39,180 nt of DNA from contig CAILUI010000398.1 of the NCBI GenBank assembly GCA_903837355.1, positions 1-39,180 of the forward strand, written 5' to 3'. This stretch comes from an uncultured Victivallales bacterium (GTDB lineage: Bacteria; Verrucomicrobiota; Lentisphaeria; Oligosphaerales; JAFGRS01). This document shows, one piece after another, positions 24,781-34,100 of this stretch. Position numbers and translations under genes: made by a program. Position 1 is the first letter of the stretch. Each line of letters opens with the position of its first letter. A model generated the notes under the pieces. It made no database searches. It was not told the DNA's origin and worked only from the letters and a program-made list of their open reading frames with translations.

Positions 24781-26058
24781 ATGCTTGCACCACTCATCCG
24801 GGCCGTGGAGCGCACCTGGGTTTCGGTGCCGCTCAAACTGCGCCATGCCAGGCATCTGAGCCGGGAGAACTGGGACTGGACCGTGTTCGAGATCCTGCGC
24901 CTGCGCACCGACAGCGATCTCGAAGGCATCGGCGAGACCATGTGCTACTACACCTGGAGCCGGGTGGCCCAGGCGCAGGTGGACCGCGTGATTGGGCACT
25001 CGCCCTTCGAGTTTCTCTGGGATGACCGTCTCGGCGCCGGCCTGCAGATGGCCTGCTTCGACCTGGCCGCCAAGGCCGTCGGAGTGCCTTGTCACCGCCT
25101 GCTGGGGCCCTTGGTACGATCGGCCTGTCCGGTGTCGTGGTGGACCAACGACATGTCCACCGAGGACTGGTGCGAAGAGGTGCGGGAGGCACTGAGCCTG
25201 GGCTACCTCAGCGCCAAGCTCAAAGCGCGCCCCTGGCGCGATTTTCTGGCGCAGGTGCAGACCCTGACCGGGCTGGTACCGTCAGACTTCCGCTTTGACG
25301 CCGACTTCAACGCCTTCCTGCGCGATGCCGGTACCGCGGGGGCGTACCTGCAGGCGCTGGAGCAGGTCCCGGGGCTGGCGCTGGCCGAATCGCCGATACC
25401 GCAGGAAGACGTGGCTGGCGGCGCCGCCCTGCGGCGGAAGACGCGCCTGCAGATTGCGCTGCACTACGGTTCGCCGCCGATCGAGACCTGCCTGCGCGAA
25501 GACGTCTGCGATGGCTTTGTCATCGGCGGTGGCGCGGCGGGTGTGCGGCAGCAGGCGACGCTGGCAGCGCAGTTCAACAAGCCCTTCTTCCTGCAACTGG
25601 TCGGGACCGGCCTGACCACGGCGTTCATGCTGCACTTCGGGGCCACCCTGACCCACGCCACCTGGCCCGCGATCACCTGTCACGAGATCTACGAGGACGA
25701 CCTCATCCGCGAGCGTCTCGCGGTGCAGGATGGCTTCATGGCATTGAGCGAGCGTCCGGGCCTGGGCGTCGACCTCGACGAGGAGGCCGTGGAGCGCTAC
25801 CGGGTGCCGGAGGGCTTCGCGCCGCCACCGCCGCGGAACCTCTACCGCGTCACCTGGCCGGGCGGTGCCCGCGTCGTCTACCCGGTCGGCAAGCGCGGCA
25901 CGCAGGGCCAGGAGTGCGCCGGCATCTGGGACGACTTTGCGGCCGGGAACCAGCCCCTGTTCCACCGCGGCGTCACGCTCGACATCCTGCCGGACGACGG
26001 CAGCACCGCCTGGGCCGACCTGGCGCGGCGGACGCAGATCAGCCCCGTCCGGTTGTAG
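24781..26058 (+). CDS. Enolase-superfamily (mandelate racemase/muconate lactonizing-like) protein
   Basis: A 425-residue cytoplasmic enzyme that would abstract a proton next to a carboxylate, for instance dehydrating or epimerising a sugar acid. The capping domain covers about residues 1-115. The barrel shows the KxK pair K146/K148 (LSAKLKARPW), D173 (RFDADFN) and E203 (LALAESP) as the first two metal ligands. The third ligand position reads IALHYGSPP with H228 instead of Asp or Glu. Downstream, CDGFVIGGGAAGVRQQ and FFLQLVGTGLTTAFMLHFGATLTHATWPA match a subgroup found in Planctomycetota and Lentisphaerota that has not, to my knowledge, been assigned a substrate. An extra tail of about 70 residues follows the barrel. 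AGGAGG lies 6 nt before the ATG. It leads a four-gene operon with secreted hydrolases. Confidence 0.85.
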   Translation: MLAPLIRAVERTWVSVPLKLRHARHLSRENWDWTVFEILRLRTDSDLEGIGETMCYYTWSRVAQAQVDRVIGHSPFEFLWDDRLGAGLQMACFDLAAKAVGVPCHRLLGPLVRSACPVSWWTNDMSTEDWCEEVREALSLGYLSAKLKARPWRDFLAQVQTLTGLVPSDFRFDADFNAFLRDAGTAGAYLQALEQVPGLALAESPIPQEDVAGGAALRRKTRLQIALHYGSPPIETCLREDVCDGFVIGGGAAGVRQQATLAAQFNKPFFLQLVGTGLTTAFMLHFGATLTHATWPAITCHEIYEDDLIRERLAVQDGFMALSERPGLGVDLDEEAVERYRVPEGFAPPPPRNLYRVTWPGGARVVYPVGKRGTQGQECAGIWDDFAAGNQPLFHRGVTLDILPDDGSTAWADLARRTQISPVRL

Positions 26059-26095
26059 TTAGGGTTCCGTACACGAGCGAGAGGATTCATCCGGC

Positions 26096-28291
26096 ATGTA
26101 CCGACATTTGCAGCCGATCCTGGCCGCGTCACTGCTGAGCATGGCGGCGGGCACAACCAACCACGCGGCAGAGGCGAACGTGAAGTCCGACCAGGCGGCG
26201 ACGCGGGCGCGCATCAGCGACTTCCTGCCGGCGCGCTCCGTCACCCGTGTCGGCAACCCACTACGCCTCTCGGCGCAGATCGCCAACGGCACGCGCGTCG
26301 CGGCGGAGTTGGTCGTGCGGCTGACCTTGCCCGAGGGGGTCTCCGGGCGCGAGGGCGCCCTGGAGCGGACCCTCGGCCTGGAGCCGGTGCAGGAACAGGA
26401 GGTCACCTGGGAGATCGAGGCTTCGACCCCGCAGTTGGCCGCCCTGCGTCTCGAGGTGAGCAAGGCCGGGGTGCTGCAGGCCGAGGCGACGGTTCCCGTG
26501 CGCTTCCTGCCGGCGCTGAGCGAGTCCCCGGGCACCTACATCCCCGAACCGCGGCCGGCAGCGACGCAGCTCCTGGTCGGGGCGCACCACTGTCCGTTGT
26601 GGGAGGCCGATAAGCCGGGCATGTGGACACAGATCCGCAAGCACATGGAGCGCGTGCCGGCGCTGGGGTTCTACGCGCAGGAGACCCCCGAGGTCTCCGA
26701 CTGGGAGACGGCTTGGGCGGTCGAGCACGGCATCTCGTTCTTCATCTACTGCTGGTACCGGACCTCCCAGGGCGGCCCGGTGCAGACCATGTTCAGCAGC
26801 GCCATCCACGACGGATTGCTGAAGTCCCGCTACGCCAAGCAGATGCAGTTCACCATCATGTGGGAGAACCAGAACCGCGGCCGGGCGGGCGTGGCCGACG
26901 AGGCGGATCTGATGGAGAATCTGCTGCCGTTCTGGCTGGAGACCTACTTCAAGCACCCCAGCTACCTGAAGGTGGACAACCGGCCCGTGCTCTTCATCTA
27001 CCGCCCCGAGTTCCTGGTGCAGGATCTGGGCAGCATCGAGAACGTGGTCAAGGCCTTCGACAAGATGCGCGCCGCCTGTCGCGCGGCGGGTTTCGACGGC
27101 CTCACCCTGCTGGGCGAGTACCGGGGCCTGGATCCGCAACACCTGCAGTTGATGAAGCAACTGGGGCTGGACTACACCTTTGCCTACTGCTGGCACGTCG
27201 CGAACAACCCGACCCCGCAGCAGGCCATCGACGTCCAGATGCACAACATCCGCAAGACACAGGAGTTGGCCGTTCTGCCACAGGTCGTGACCGTCTCGCA
27301 GGCCTGGAGCGGCTGGGCCGACGAGGGCAGCATCTGGAAGATCCCACCCGCGGACTTCGAGCGTCTGCTCGAGCAGGCCAAGGACTTCGTCACGGCCCTG
27401 CCGGCGACGGGACTGAGCAGCCGGATGCTGCTCCTCGACAACTGGAACGAGTGGGGCGAGGGACACTACATCGCGCCCTACACCGAGTACGGCTTCGGTT
27501 ACCTGGATGCCGTCCGCAAGATCCTCTCCAGCGCCCCGGCCGCGCATCAGGACCTGATCCCGGAAGACGTCGGTATGGGGCCGTACGACAACGCCTACCG
27601 GCAGTTCGTCGCCCAGGAAGCCCTGCTGCGGAAGTCGCTGGACAAGCACATCACCCGTCCGGGGGCCGACGCACCCGGCCTGATCGGCTGGTGGACCTTC
27701 GATGAAGACGACGACACGCCGGTCGCCTACGACTACTCGGGCAACGGCCTCGGCGGTGCTCTGCGTAAGGCCACCCGCGCCACCGGCCTGGCCGGCCGGG
27801 CCCTGGAGTGTCAGGGCGGCAGTGTCACGGTCCCCAACCAGCCGGCACTCTCCCCGACGCAGGCGCTCACCATCGCCTGTCGGGTGAAGACCGACCTGGG
27901 CGGCCAGGGGAACACCTGGATCGTCAACCATGTGCTCTCCGGCGGCACGGATACCGGCTACCGACTGGGCGTGGTGCAGGGAAAGCCCTGCTTCGCGGTG
28001 CCGCAGACGGAGTGGAGCCACCACCTGAAGGGCGAGGCGGACCTGCCCACGGGGCGCTGGGTCCATCTGGCGGGCACCTTCGACGGCACCACGATGCGGC
28101 TCTACGTAGACGGCGTCGAGTGTGGCACCATGGCCCGGCCCGGCCCGCTCAAGCCCAACGCCTTCCCGCTCTGCCTGGGTTCGTATGAGGCCGGGCACGA
28201 GGCGCACTTCACCGGGTTGCTGGACGAGGTACGACTCTACGACCGCGCCCTGTCGGCAGCCGAGATCCAGCGTCAGGCGCAGGAGAAGTGA
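26096..28291 (+). CDS. Secreted GH99-like (WbsX-type) glycosidase with C-terminal LamG domain
   Basis: A 731-residue exported protein. After a signal peptide (about 1-25) comes an immunoglobulin-like segment (about 35-145), then a GH99-like/WbsX barrel (about 155-480). Hallmarks are LLVGAHHCPLWE at the start, FFIYCWYR, TIMWENQN, VLFIYRPEF and LLLDNWNEWGEGHYIAP, with E452 and E455 in the last. WbsX-type domains occur in glycan-processing proteins, and GH99 itself is endo-mannan-active, so an endo-glycosidase is likely but the linkage is unknown. Residues about 545-731 form a LamG domain (GLIGWWTFDEDD, LLDEVRLYDRALS) for carbohydrate binding. It begins 37 nt after the enolase-superfamily gene with a GAGAGGA ribosome site, and its stop overlaps a possible GTG start of the next gene. 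Confidence 0.85.
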   Translation: MYRHLQPILAASLLSMAAGTTNHAAEANVKSDQAATRARISDFLPARSVTRVGNPLRLSAQIANGTRVAAELVVRLTLPEGVSGREGALERTLGLEPVQEQEVTWEIEASTPQLAALRLEVSKAGVLQAEATVPVRFLPALSESPGTYIPEPRPAATQLLVGAHHCPLWEADKPGMWTQIRKHMERVPALGFYAQETPEVSDWETAWAVEHGISFFIYCWYRTSQGGPVQTMFSSAIHDGLLKSRYAKQMQFTIMWENQNRGRAGVADEADLMENLLPFWLETYFKHPSYLKVDNRPVLFIYRPEFLVQDLGSIENVVKAFDKMRAACRAAGFDGLTLLGEYRGLDPQHLQLMKQLGLDYTFAYCWHVANNPTPQQAIDVQMHNIRKTQELAVLPQVVTVSQAWSGWADEGSIWKIPPADFERLLEQAKDFVTALPATGLSSRMLLLDNWNEWGEGHYIAPYTEYGFGYLDAVRKILSSAPAAHQDLIPEDVGMGPYDNAYRQFVAQEALLRKSLDKHITRPGADAPGLIGWWTFDEDDDTPVAYDYSGNGLGGALRKATRATGLAGRALECQGGSVTVPNQPALSPTQALTIACRVKTDLGGQGNTWIVNHVLSGGTDTGYRLGVVQGKPCFAVPQTEWSHHLKGEADLPTGRWVHLAGTFDGTTMRLYVDGVECGTMARPGPLKPNAFPLCLGSYEAGHEAHFTGLLDEVRLYDRALSAAEIQRQAQEK

Positions 28292-28293
28292 CC

Positions 28294-31083
28294 ATGGCAA
28301 CGGGCTGCCGGCAACTGGGACGGGTGGTCTTGGCGTTGCTCGCCGTGCTGCTGCTGGGGTCAGGCCCAATCGCTGTTGCCGCAGCGGCGAGCGTGCCGGC
28401 GGCCCGCCTCGGGGCCGGGGTGAAGGCCGCACCGGCCTTCACCAGTATCCCCGTCACCCAGGCCCTCGTCCGCCGTACGTACACCTACCCGGTCACGACC
28501 ACTGACGCCGACCCCGGCGACACCCGCACGGTCACGGCCGTCGCCATGCCGCGCTGGCTGCGGCTCTCCCCGACCGGCAATGGCAGCGCCCTGCTGCAGG
28601 GCCGCCCGGGTTACGGGCAGGTTGGGACACACGCGGTGACGCTCAAAGTGACCGACGCCGCGGGGGCCAGCGCCGTGCAGGGGTTCATGGTCACGGTCCT
28701 CCGCCCGCCGGTGGCGGCGCCGACGTTCATCCCTGCCGGCGGCAGTGGCCTGTCAGCGCCGCTCGCGGTGATCCTGTCGACATCGACCGTGGGCGCCACC
28801 ATCCGCTACACGACCGACGGGAGTGTGCCGACAGCGGACCGCGGCCTGCCCTACACCGGGCCGGTACGGGTGGCCCGCGACACGACCCTGACCGCCGTCG
28901 CCTTCCAGGCCGGCCACGCGGGCTCCGCGGCCAGTACGGCGACCTACTCGTTCCTGGAACTGGCGCTGGTTGAGACCCTCGGCGTGAGCGCGGTGGGCGA
29001 ACGGACGGCCACCCTCACCGGCAGCGTGGATACCCTCGGCCTGGCCACCACGGCCTGGTTCGAGTGGAGCACGGATCCGTCCTTCGCGGGGCTCGAGCAG
29101 ACGCCACCGATCGAGCTTGCCCCGGGGAGCGCCGCGGAGCCCATCACGGCTACCCTCACCGGCCTGGCCCCTGGCATCTCGTACTACTACCGGGCTGCGG
29201 CCCGCAACGAGGAGGGCGTGGCCTGGGGTGAGGCCGACAGCCTGGTGCTTGAACCCATCAGCCCCTGGGGCTTGGTGGTGAACACGACGGCAGACACGCT
29301 GACGCCACCGCCTGGCAAGACCACCCTGCGCGCGGCTGTAGCCCGGGTGGCGGACGGCGGCACGATCACCTTCGACCCGCTGCTCAATGGCCAGACGATC
29401 GACCTGACCCTCGTCGGGGAGCCCGCGACGCTGCTCAAAGGCGAGGTCTTCACCCTGAACGCCGGGCGCTGGGACTTCATGGGCTTCCAGGACCGGAACT
29501 ACGGTAAGTCGGCCCTCGTCGCGGCCGCCAGCCTGACCTTGGACGCAGCCGACCTGCCCGCTGGCGTCACCCTGAACTGGGCCGGCGGCGACGCCGAGCA
29601 TGCCCGCATCCTGGCTGTCTATGGCAACCTGGGCCTGCGCCATCTGACCCTGACCTCCGGCAGCGTGGTGTCCGAACCGATCGCCGGCAACCCCGCGCAG
29701 CCCTTCACCCTGGCGCGCGGCGGCGCGGTCGCGGTCTGGGGCCTGGCCACCCTCGAGCACTGCGTACTGGCGGGCAACGAGGTGGTCGGCGACACGACGC
29801 CGAGCCGGGACCGAGGCGCCTTCGGCGGCGGGATCTACGGCGACGGCATCGTGCTGCACGACTGCATCGTCAGCGGCAACTCGGCCACGGGCTTCGGCGC
29901 CGCCGGCGGCGGCCTCTACTCGGTCGGCGGCGTCGAGAGTTGGGTGGGGTCGACCCTGGAGCGTACGACCGTCAGCGGCAACCGCGTAACGGCGCAGCAT
30001 GCCTATGGCGGCGGCGTCTACAGCGACGGCGGCGGCCCCGGCAACACCATGGCCCTCACGGTGCGCGACTGCACCATCGCCCGCAACCTGGTGCAGGACC
30101 ACCCCGCCCTCGCCGAGAGTGCGATGTTCCAGTATTACTATCGTGGTGGTGGTGTCTACATGTCCAACGGCCAGTTGCTGGTCTCCGGATCGACCGTCGT
30201 CGAAAACGCCGTGACCGGCCACTCCGCGGAGTTCAGCGGCAAGCCGAACCTGGGCGGCGGGGGCATTGCTGCCACCATCGGCAATGCCCACGTCGTCGAG
30301 TCGATGGAGCTCTGGCACAGCATCGTCGCCGGCAACCTGGTGAACAGCCTACCGAACGACCTCTTCACCGGCTCCCTGGTCGAGTTCTACAGCTACGGGT
30401 ACAACCTCATCGGCACCCTTGACTTCAGCCAGATGCTGGTGCCTATCCCCGCCTGGAACTACCTCAGCCGGCGGCATTGGCCGAAGGTCGGCGACCGCGA
30501 GGATGTGAGCCTGCCGGCAGTCGTGGATCTGGGGAGCGCCCGGCTGCACAGCGCGATCCTCTCCTGCGGGACCGACGACGGCAGTCCGGCCGTCCTCAGC
30601 TACCCGCCGCAGGGGCGCGCCCTGAACCGGATCCCGTCGCGACCCTACGCCGTCCCTATCGTCCAGGCGGGGTACAGCCTGTTGGCGGCGGGTGACGAGG
30701 ACAACTTCCTGAACCTGGTCCTGCAGAGGCTCAGAATCGGTTACGGCGGCATCCTGGCCGCCGATCTCCTGGCCGAGTTCGGGGACATGAATGGGGTGGT
30801 CTGGGGCGGCGATCCCGCGACCTGGCCATCCGACCCCCAGAACGTGCGCTGGATCAGCTTCTGGCACAACCTCGATCGGGTGATCGGCGAGCGCCTGGGC
30901 GCAGTGCGACTGGGGGATGAGTTCTGGGGGACCTTCAGCAGCGGTCCCTACGGGCAGCACATCCTGATGGCGGTTGACGCCGATCAGGTCGGGCCGATCC
31001 AGCGTTCCGACCTCGACCAGCTCGGAAACCCCCGCCATGAGGATCGCGCCGGCGATATCGGCGCCGTCGAGCGCCCGCGCTGA
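28294..31083 (+). CDS. Secreted right-handed beta-helix surface protein (choice-of-anchor Q type)
   Basis: A 929-residue exported protein with, in order: a signal peptide (about 1-33), a putative Ig domain (about 45-130), a chitobiase-C-terminal-like repeat (ATIRYTTDGSVPTAD), a fibronectin-III-like domain, and a parallel beta-helix of Gly/Asn-rich turns (about 330-690). The C-terminus has the NPRHEDRAGDIGAVE signature of choice-of-anchor Q proteins. Such proteins bind or cleave polysaccharide at the cell surface; pectate-lyase-like helices are one possibility. No catalytic residues can be named. The ATG at 28294 is preferred to the overlapping GTG at 28288 because AGGAG then lies 8 nt upstream. 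Confidence 0.75.
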   Translation: MATGCRQLGRVVLALLAVLLLGSGPIAVAAAASVPAARLGAGVKAAPAFTSIPVTQALVRRTYTYPVTTTDADPGDTRTVTAVAMPRWLRLSPTGNGSALLQGRPGYGQVGTHAVTLKVTDAAGASAVQGFMVTVLRPPVAAPTFIPAGGSGLSAPLAVILSTSTVGATIRYTTDGSVPTADRGLPYTGPVRVARDTTLTAVAFQAGHAGSAASTATYSFLELALVETLGVSAVGERTATLTGSVDTLGLATTAWFEWSTDPSFAGLEQTPPIELAPGSAAEPITATLTGLAPGISYYYRAAARNEEGVAWGEADSLVLEPISPWGLVVNTTADTLTPPPGKTTLRAAVARVADGGTITFDPLLNGQTIDLTLVGEPATLLKGEVFTLNAGRWDFMGFQDRNYGKSALVAAASLTLDAADLPAGVTLNWAGGDAEHARILAVYGNLGLRHLTLTSGSVVSEPIAGNPAQPFTLARGGAVAVWGLATLEHCVLAGNEVVGDTTPSRDRGAFGGGIYGDGIVLHDCIVSGNSATGFGAAGGGLYSVGGVESWVGSTLERTTVSGNRVTAQHAYGGGVYSDGGGPGNTMALTVRDCTIARNLVQDHPALAESAMFQYYYRGGGVYMSNGQLLVSGSTVVENAVTGHSAEFSGKPNLGGGGIAATIGNAHVVESMELWHSIVAGNLVNSLPNDLFTGSLVEFYSYGYNLIGTLDFSQMLVPIPAWNYLSRRHWPKVGDREDVSLPAVVDLGSARLHSAILSCGTDDGSPAVLSYPPQGRALNRIPSRPYAVPIVQAGYSLLAAGDEDNFLNLVLQRLRIGYGGILAADLLAEFGDMNGVVWGGDPATWPSDPQNVRWISFWHNLDRVIGERLGAVRLGDEFWGTFSSGPYGQHILMAVDADQVGPIQRSDLDQLGNPRHEDRAGDIGAVERPR

Positions 31084-31169
31084 GCGCGGCGCCCCCGCCG
31101 GGGCCGCCGGCGAGACTTCTCCGTGAACAGTGTGGGTGGCGCGTTCGGGTAGCGCCATGGAGATGCGGG

Positions 31170-34100
31170 ATGCACAAGGTCCATTTGGCTGCCGGCCTGG
31201 CCATGCTGCTGGCGTGGTCCGCGGGGGGTGCCGAGGCGATCCGTTCGCTGGCGATCAACGGTGGCTTCGAGGCGGGCGCGGCGGGCTGGAGCCTGCCCGC
31301 ACGCACGGCGCAGGTGCTGCCGCTGGCAGAGCGCGGGGCCGGCCTCGCAGTGAATGGCAACGCGGGGGTGACTCAGGAGGTCTTCATCGGGACGCTGCGC
31401 GGCACCTGGACGGCGGCCGTGGACGTGAAGGCCGAGGGCATCCGCGCCGCAGACGGCGGGCCTGGCTATGCCTACGCCGCCGTCTACCAGATCGACGGGC
31501 GCGGCGAGATCGTCGCCTTCCGCGACTTCGTGCAGGTTACCGACCGCGCGGACTGGCAACGGCACAGCTTCACCTTTGACATCAACCCGGCGGCCGAGAC
31601 GGTGTCGCTGCGCTGCGGCATCTTCAACGCCGCCGGCCAGGCCTGGTTTGACAACTGGACCCTGGTGGCCGGGCCAACGCCGCGGCGGTTCGACGAGGTG
31701 CAATCGCCGGCGCTGGACCGCGGCGACGCCACCGGCGTCGTGGGCCTGTTCCGCGAAGAGGGCTTCCCGGCCAAAGGCGCGGCGTCGACACCGGCGGTGC
31801 TGCAGGGGGCGTTGGCGGCCGCGGGGCTCACGGTGCAGTACCTCAGCGCTGCCGATCTGGCCAACCCGGCGGTGCTCCGGCCCGACGCCATCGACCTGGT
31901 CGTCCTGCCCTACGGCGAGAGCTTCCCGGCGGCGGCGCGGGAGAGCTTCATCTCCTACCTGCACCGGGGCGGCGACTTCATCGCCATGGGTGGCTACGCC
32001 TTCAACCACCTCCTGGTCAGGCAGGATGAGCGCTGGGTGCCCGAGTCGGAGGTGCTGGCGATGCGCCTGGCGGAGGCGATGCAGCCGGCGCGTTCCATGT
32101 TGCGTGACGGCGGCTTCGAGGGCGACCAGGCTGGAGGCGCTCCCGGAGCGGGCGGCTGGACCCGCGTGGCGGCCGCCGACTGCACGGTGGTCGAGGAGGC
32201 GCCCTGGGCCGGCGCCCGCTGTGCTCGCGTCGTCGCCCCCGAGGAGGCGGGTCGAGGCCAGCCGGGCTGGGAGCAGCGCGTGCCGGCAACGCCCGGACGG
32301 CGCTACCGCTTCCGGGCGGCGGTGCACACACGGTCGGTCGCCACCTCCGGCTTTGCCTACCTGGCCCTGTACCAGCACGACGCGCAGGACAAGCTGGTCG
32401 AGTTCCGCGACGTGGCCCAGGTGCGGGGCACAACCGCGTGGAAAGAGGTCACCTATGACGTCACCGCCGCGCCGACGACCACGGTGTTCGTGGCCAAGTG
32501 CGGTATCTACAACGCCTCCGGGACGGCGTGGTTCGATGCCTTCCAGTTGGCCGACACCACGGGGCTCGAGGCCAAGCCCATGAACACGGCCACCGGCCGC
32601 CCGGAGGACGGTCTGGTCGTCGGCGCCGCCCAGATTGGCGCGTTCGATGCCGACTACCGGCTGCGCCGCGTGCAGTCGCTGCGCGCCGCGACTGGCCAGG
32701 CGCTCTTCCCGGCCACCGCCGCCAGCGGCCCGGTCCAGGGCTGGGCCGCCAGCGCGGTGCGCGGGGTGGACCAGACACGCTGGACGCCCTTGCTGGAAGC
32801 GTACGACCGCTACGAGCGGCCGCGCGGTGCGGCCGGGGCGTTGCTGATCCACTACAACGGCTTCTTTTCGAGCAGCGCCTGGGCCTACTTCGGCGTCGAG
32901 GACCGGGACCTCTTTGCGGCGGATCAGCCCGCCATGCTGGACGGCCTCGGCAAGCTGGCACGGTCCATGGTGCGCGGACTCTACCTGCGCAACCTGAGCA
33001 CCGACTTCGCCAGCTATGCGCCCGGGGCGGCGGCCAAGATCGCCGTGACCCTCGAGAACCGCGGGGCAACGGCGCCCGAGGTCGAGGTCCGCTTCACGGT
33101 CACGGCCGCGGGGGCGACGGCGCCGCTGTTTGCGGCGACCCGGACGGTGCCGGCCGCCGCCCACGCGGCGGCCCCGATCGAGCTCGGGTTCACGCTGCCG
33201 GCGGACAGTCGCGGCCTGCTCCGAGTCGGCGCCACGCTACGCCTGGCGGGGCAGGATCTCGACGAGGCTGAGACCGGCTGCGTGGCGCTGGCCCCGGCGG
33301 GGACCTTCACCCAGCCCGGCCTGACCTTCAAGGATAACCTGCTGCGCTACGGCGAGCGACCGCTGTTCCTGTTCGGCTGCGACACCTACGGCAACAGCTA
33401 CACCTCCAGCACTGAGAACCCACTCTGGTGGGCCCGCGAGCACGCCGCCTGTCGCGACTTCGGATTCGAGATCTACGAGAACCTGCAGTACAGCAACCCC
33501 GGCCATCGCATGACCGAGTGGGACTGGCGCAATTTCCAGGGCATGGCGCAGTTGACGCAGGAGCACAACCTGGTGTTCATGCCCTGCGTGCTGGTCGGCC
33601 ACAACGTCGCCATCTCCGACGCGGAACTGGCCGCCCAGAGCCAGCAGTGCCGCGAGTATGCAGAGCGCCTCAAGGATACGCCACGCTTGCTCTGGTACAT
33701 CAACGGCGACTATCAGTTACGACACGACGACAAGGAGGCGCTCCGGGCCAAGTGGAACGCCTTCCTGCAGACCCGTTATGGCGGTATCGAGGCCCTGCGT
33801 GAGGGCTGGCGGCAGCCGCTGCCCGCGGCACGCCTCGGCGAACTGCCCTTCCCGCCAGTCAACTCGGGGCGCTGGGAGGACACCGCCCAGGTGGACCTGC
33901 TGCGCTTCCAGGTGCAGCTCATGACCGACTGGAACCTGGCCCATGTGGCTGCCATCCGCAGCGCCGACACGGTCCATCCCACCACCAGCGAATACTACTG
34001 CTTCCCTTTCGACGGCATGGACTTACGCCTGACCATCGCGACTCAGGATGTGGCCAATACCGGCTACTTCGACGAGCCTAAGCGCGATGTCGATCTACTG

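Noticed and set aside
26261..28432. 723-residue minus-strand open frame opposite the GH99-like gene
   Set aside because: It is an antisense shadow in high-GC DNA. The plus-strand gene has clear catalytic motifs and domains.
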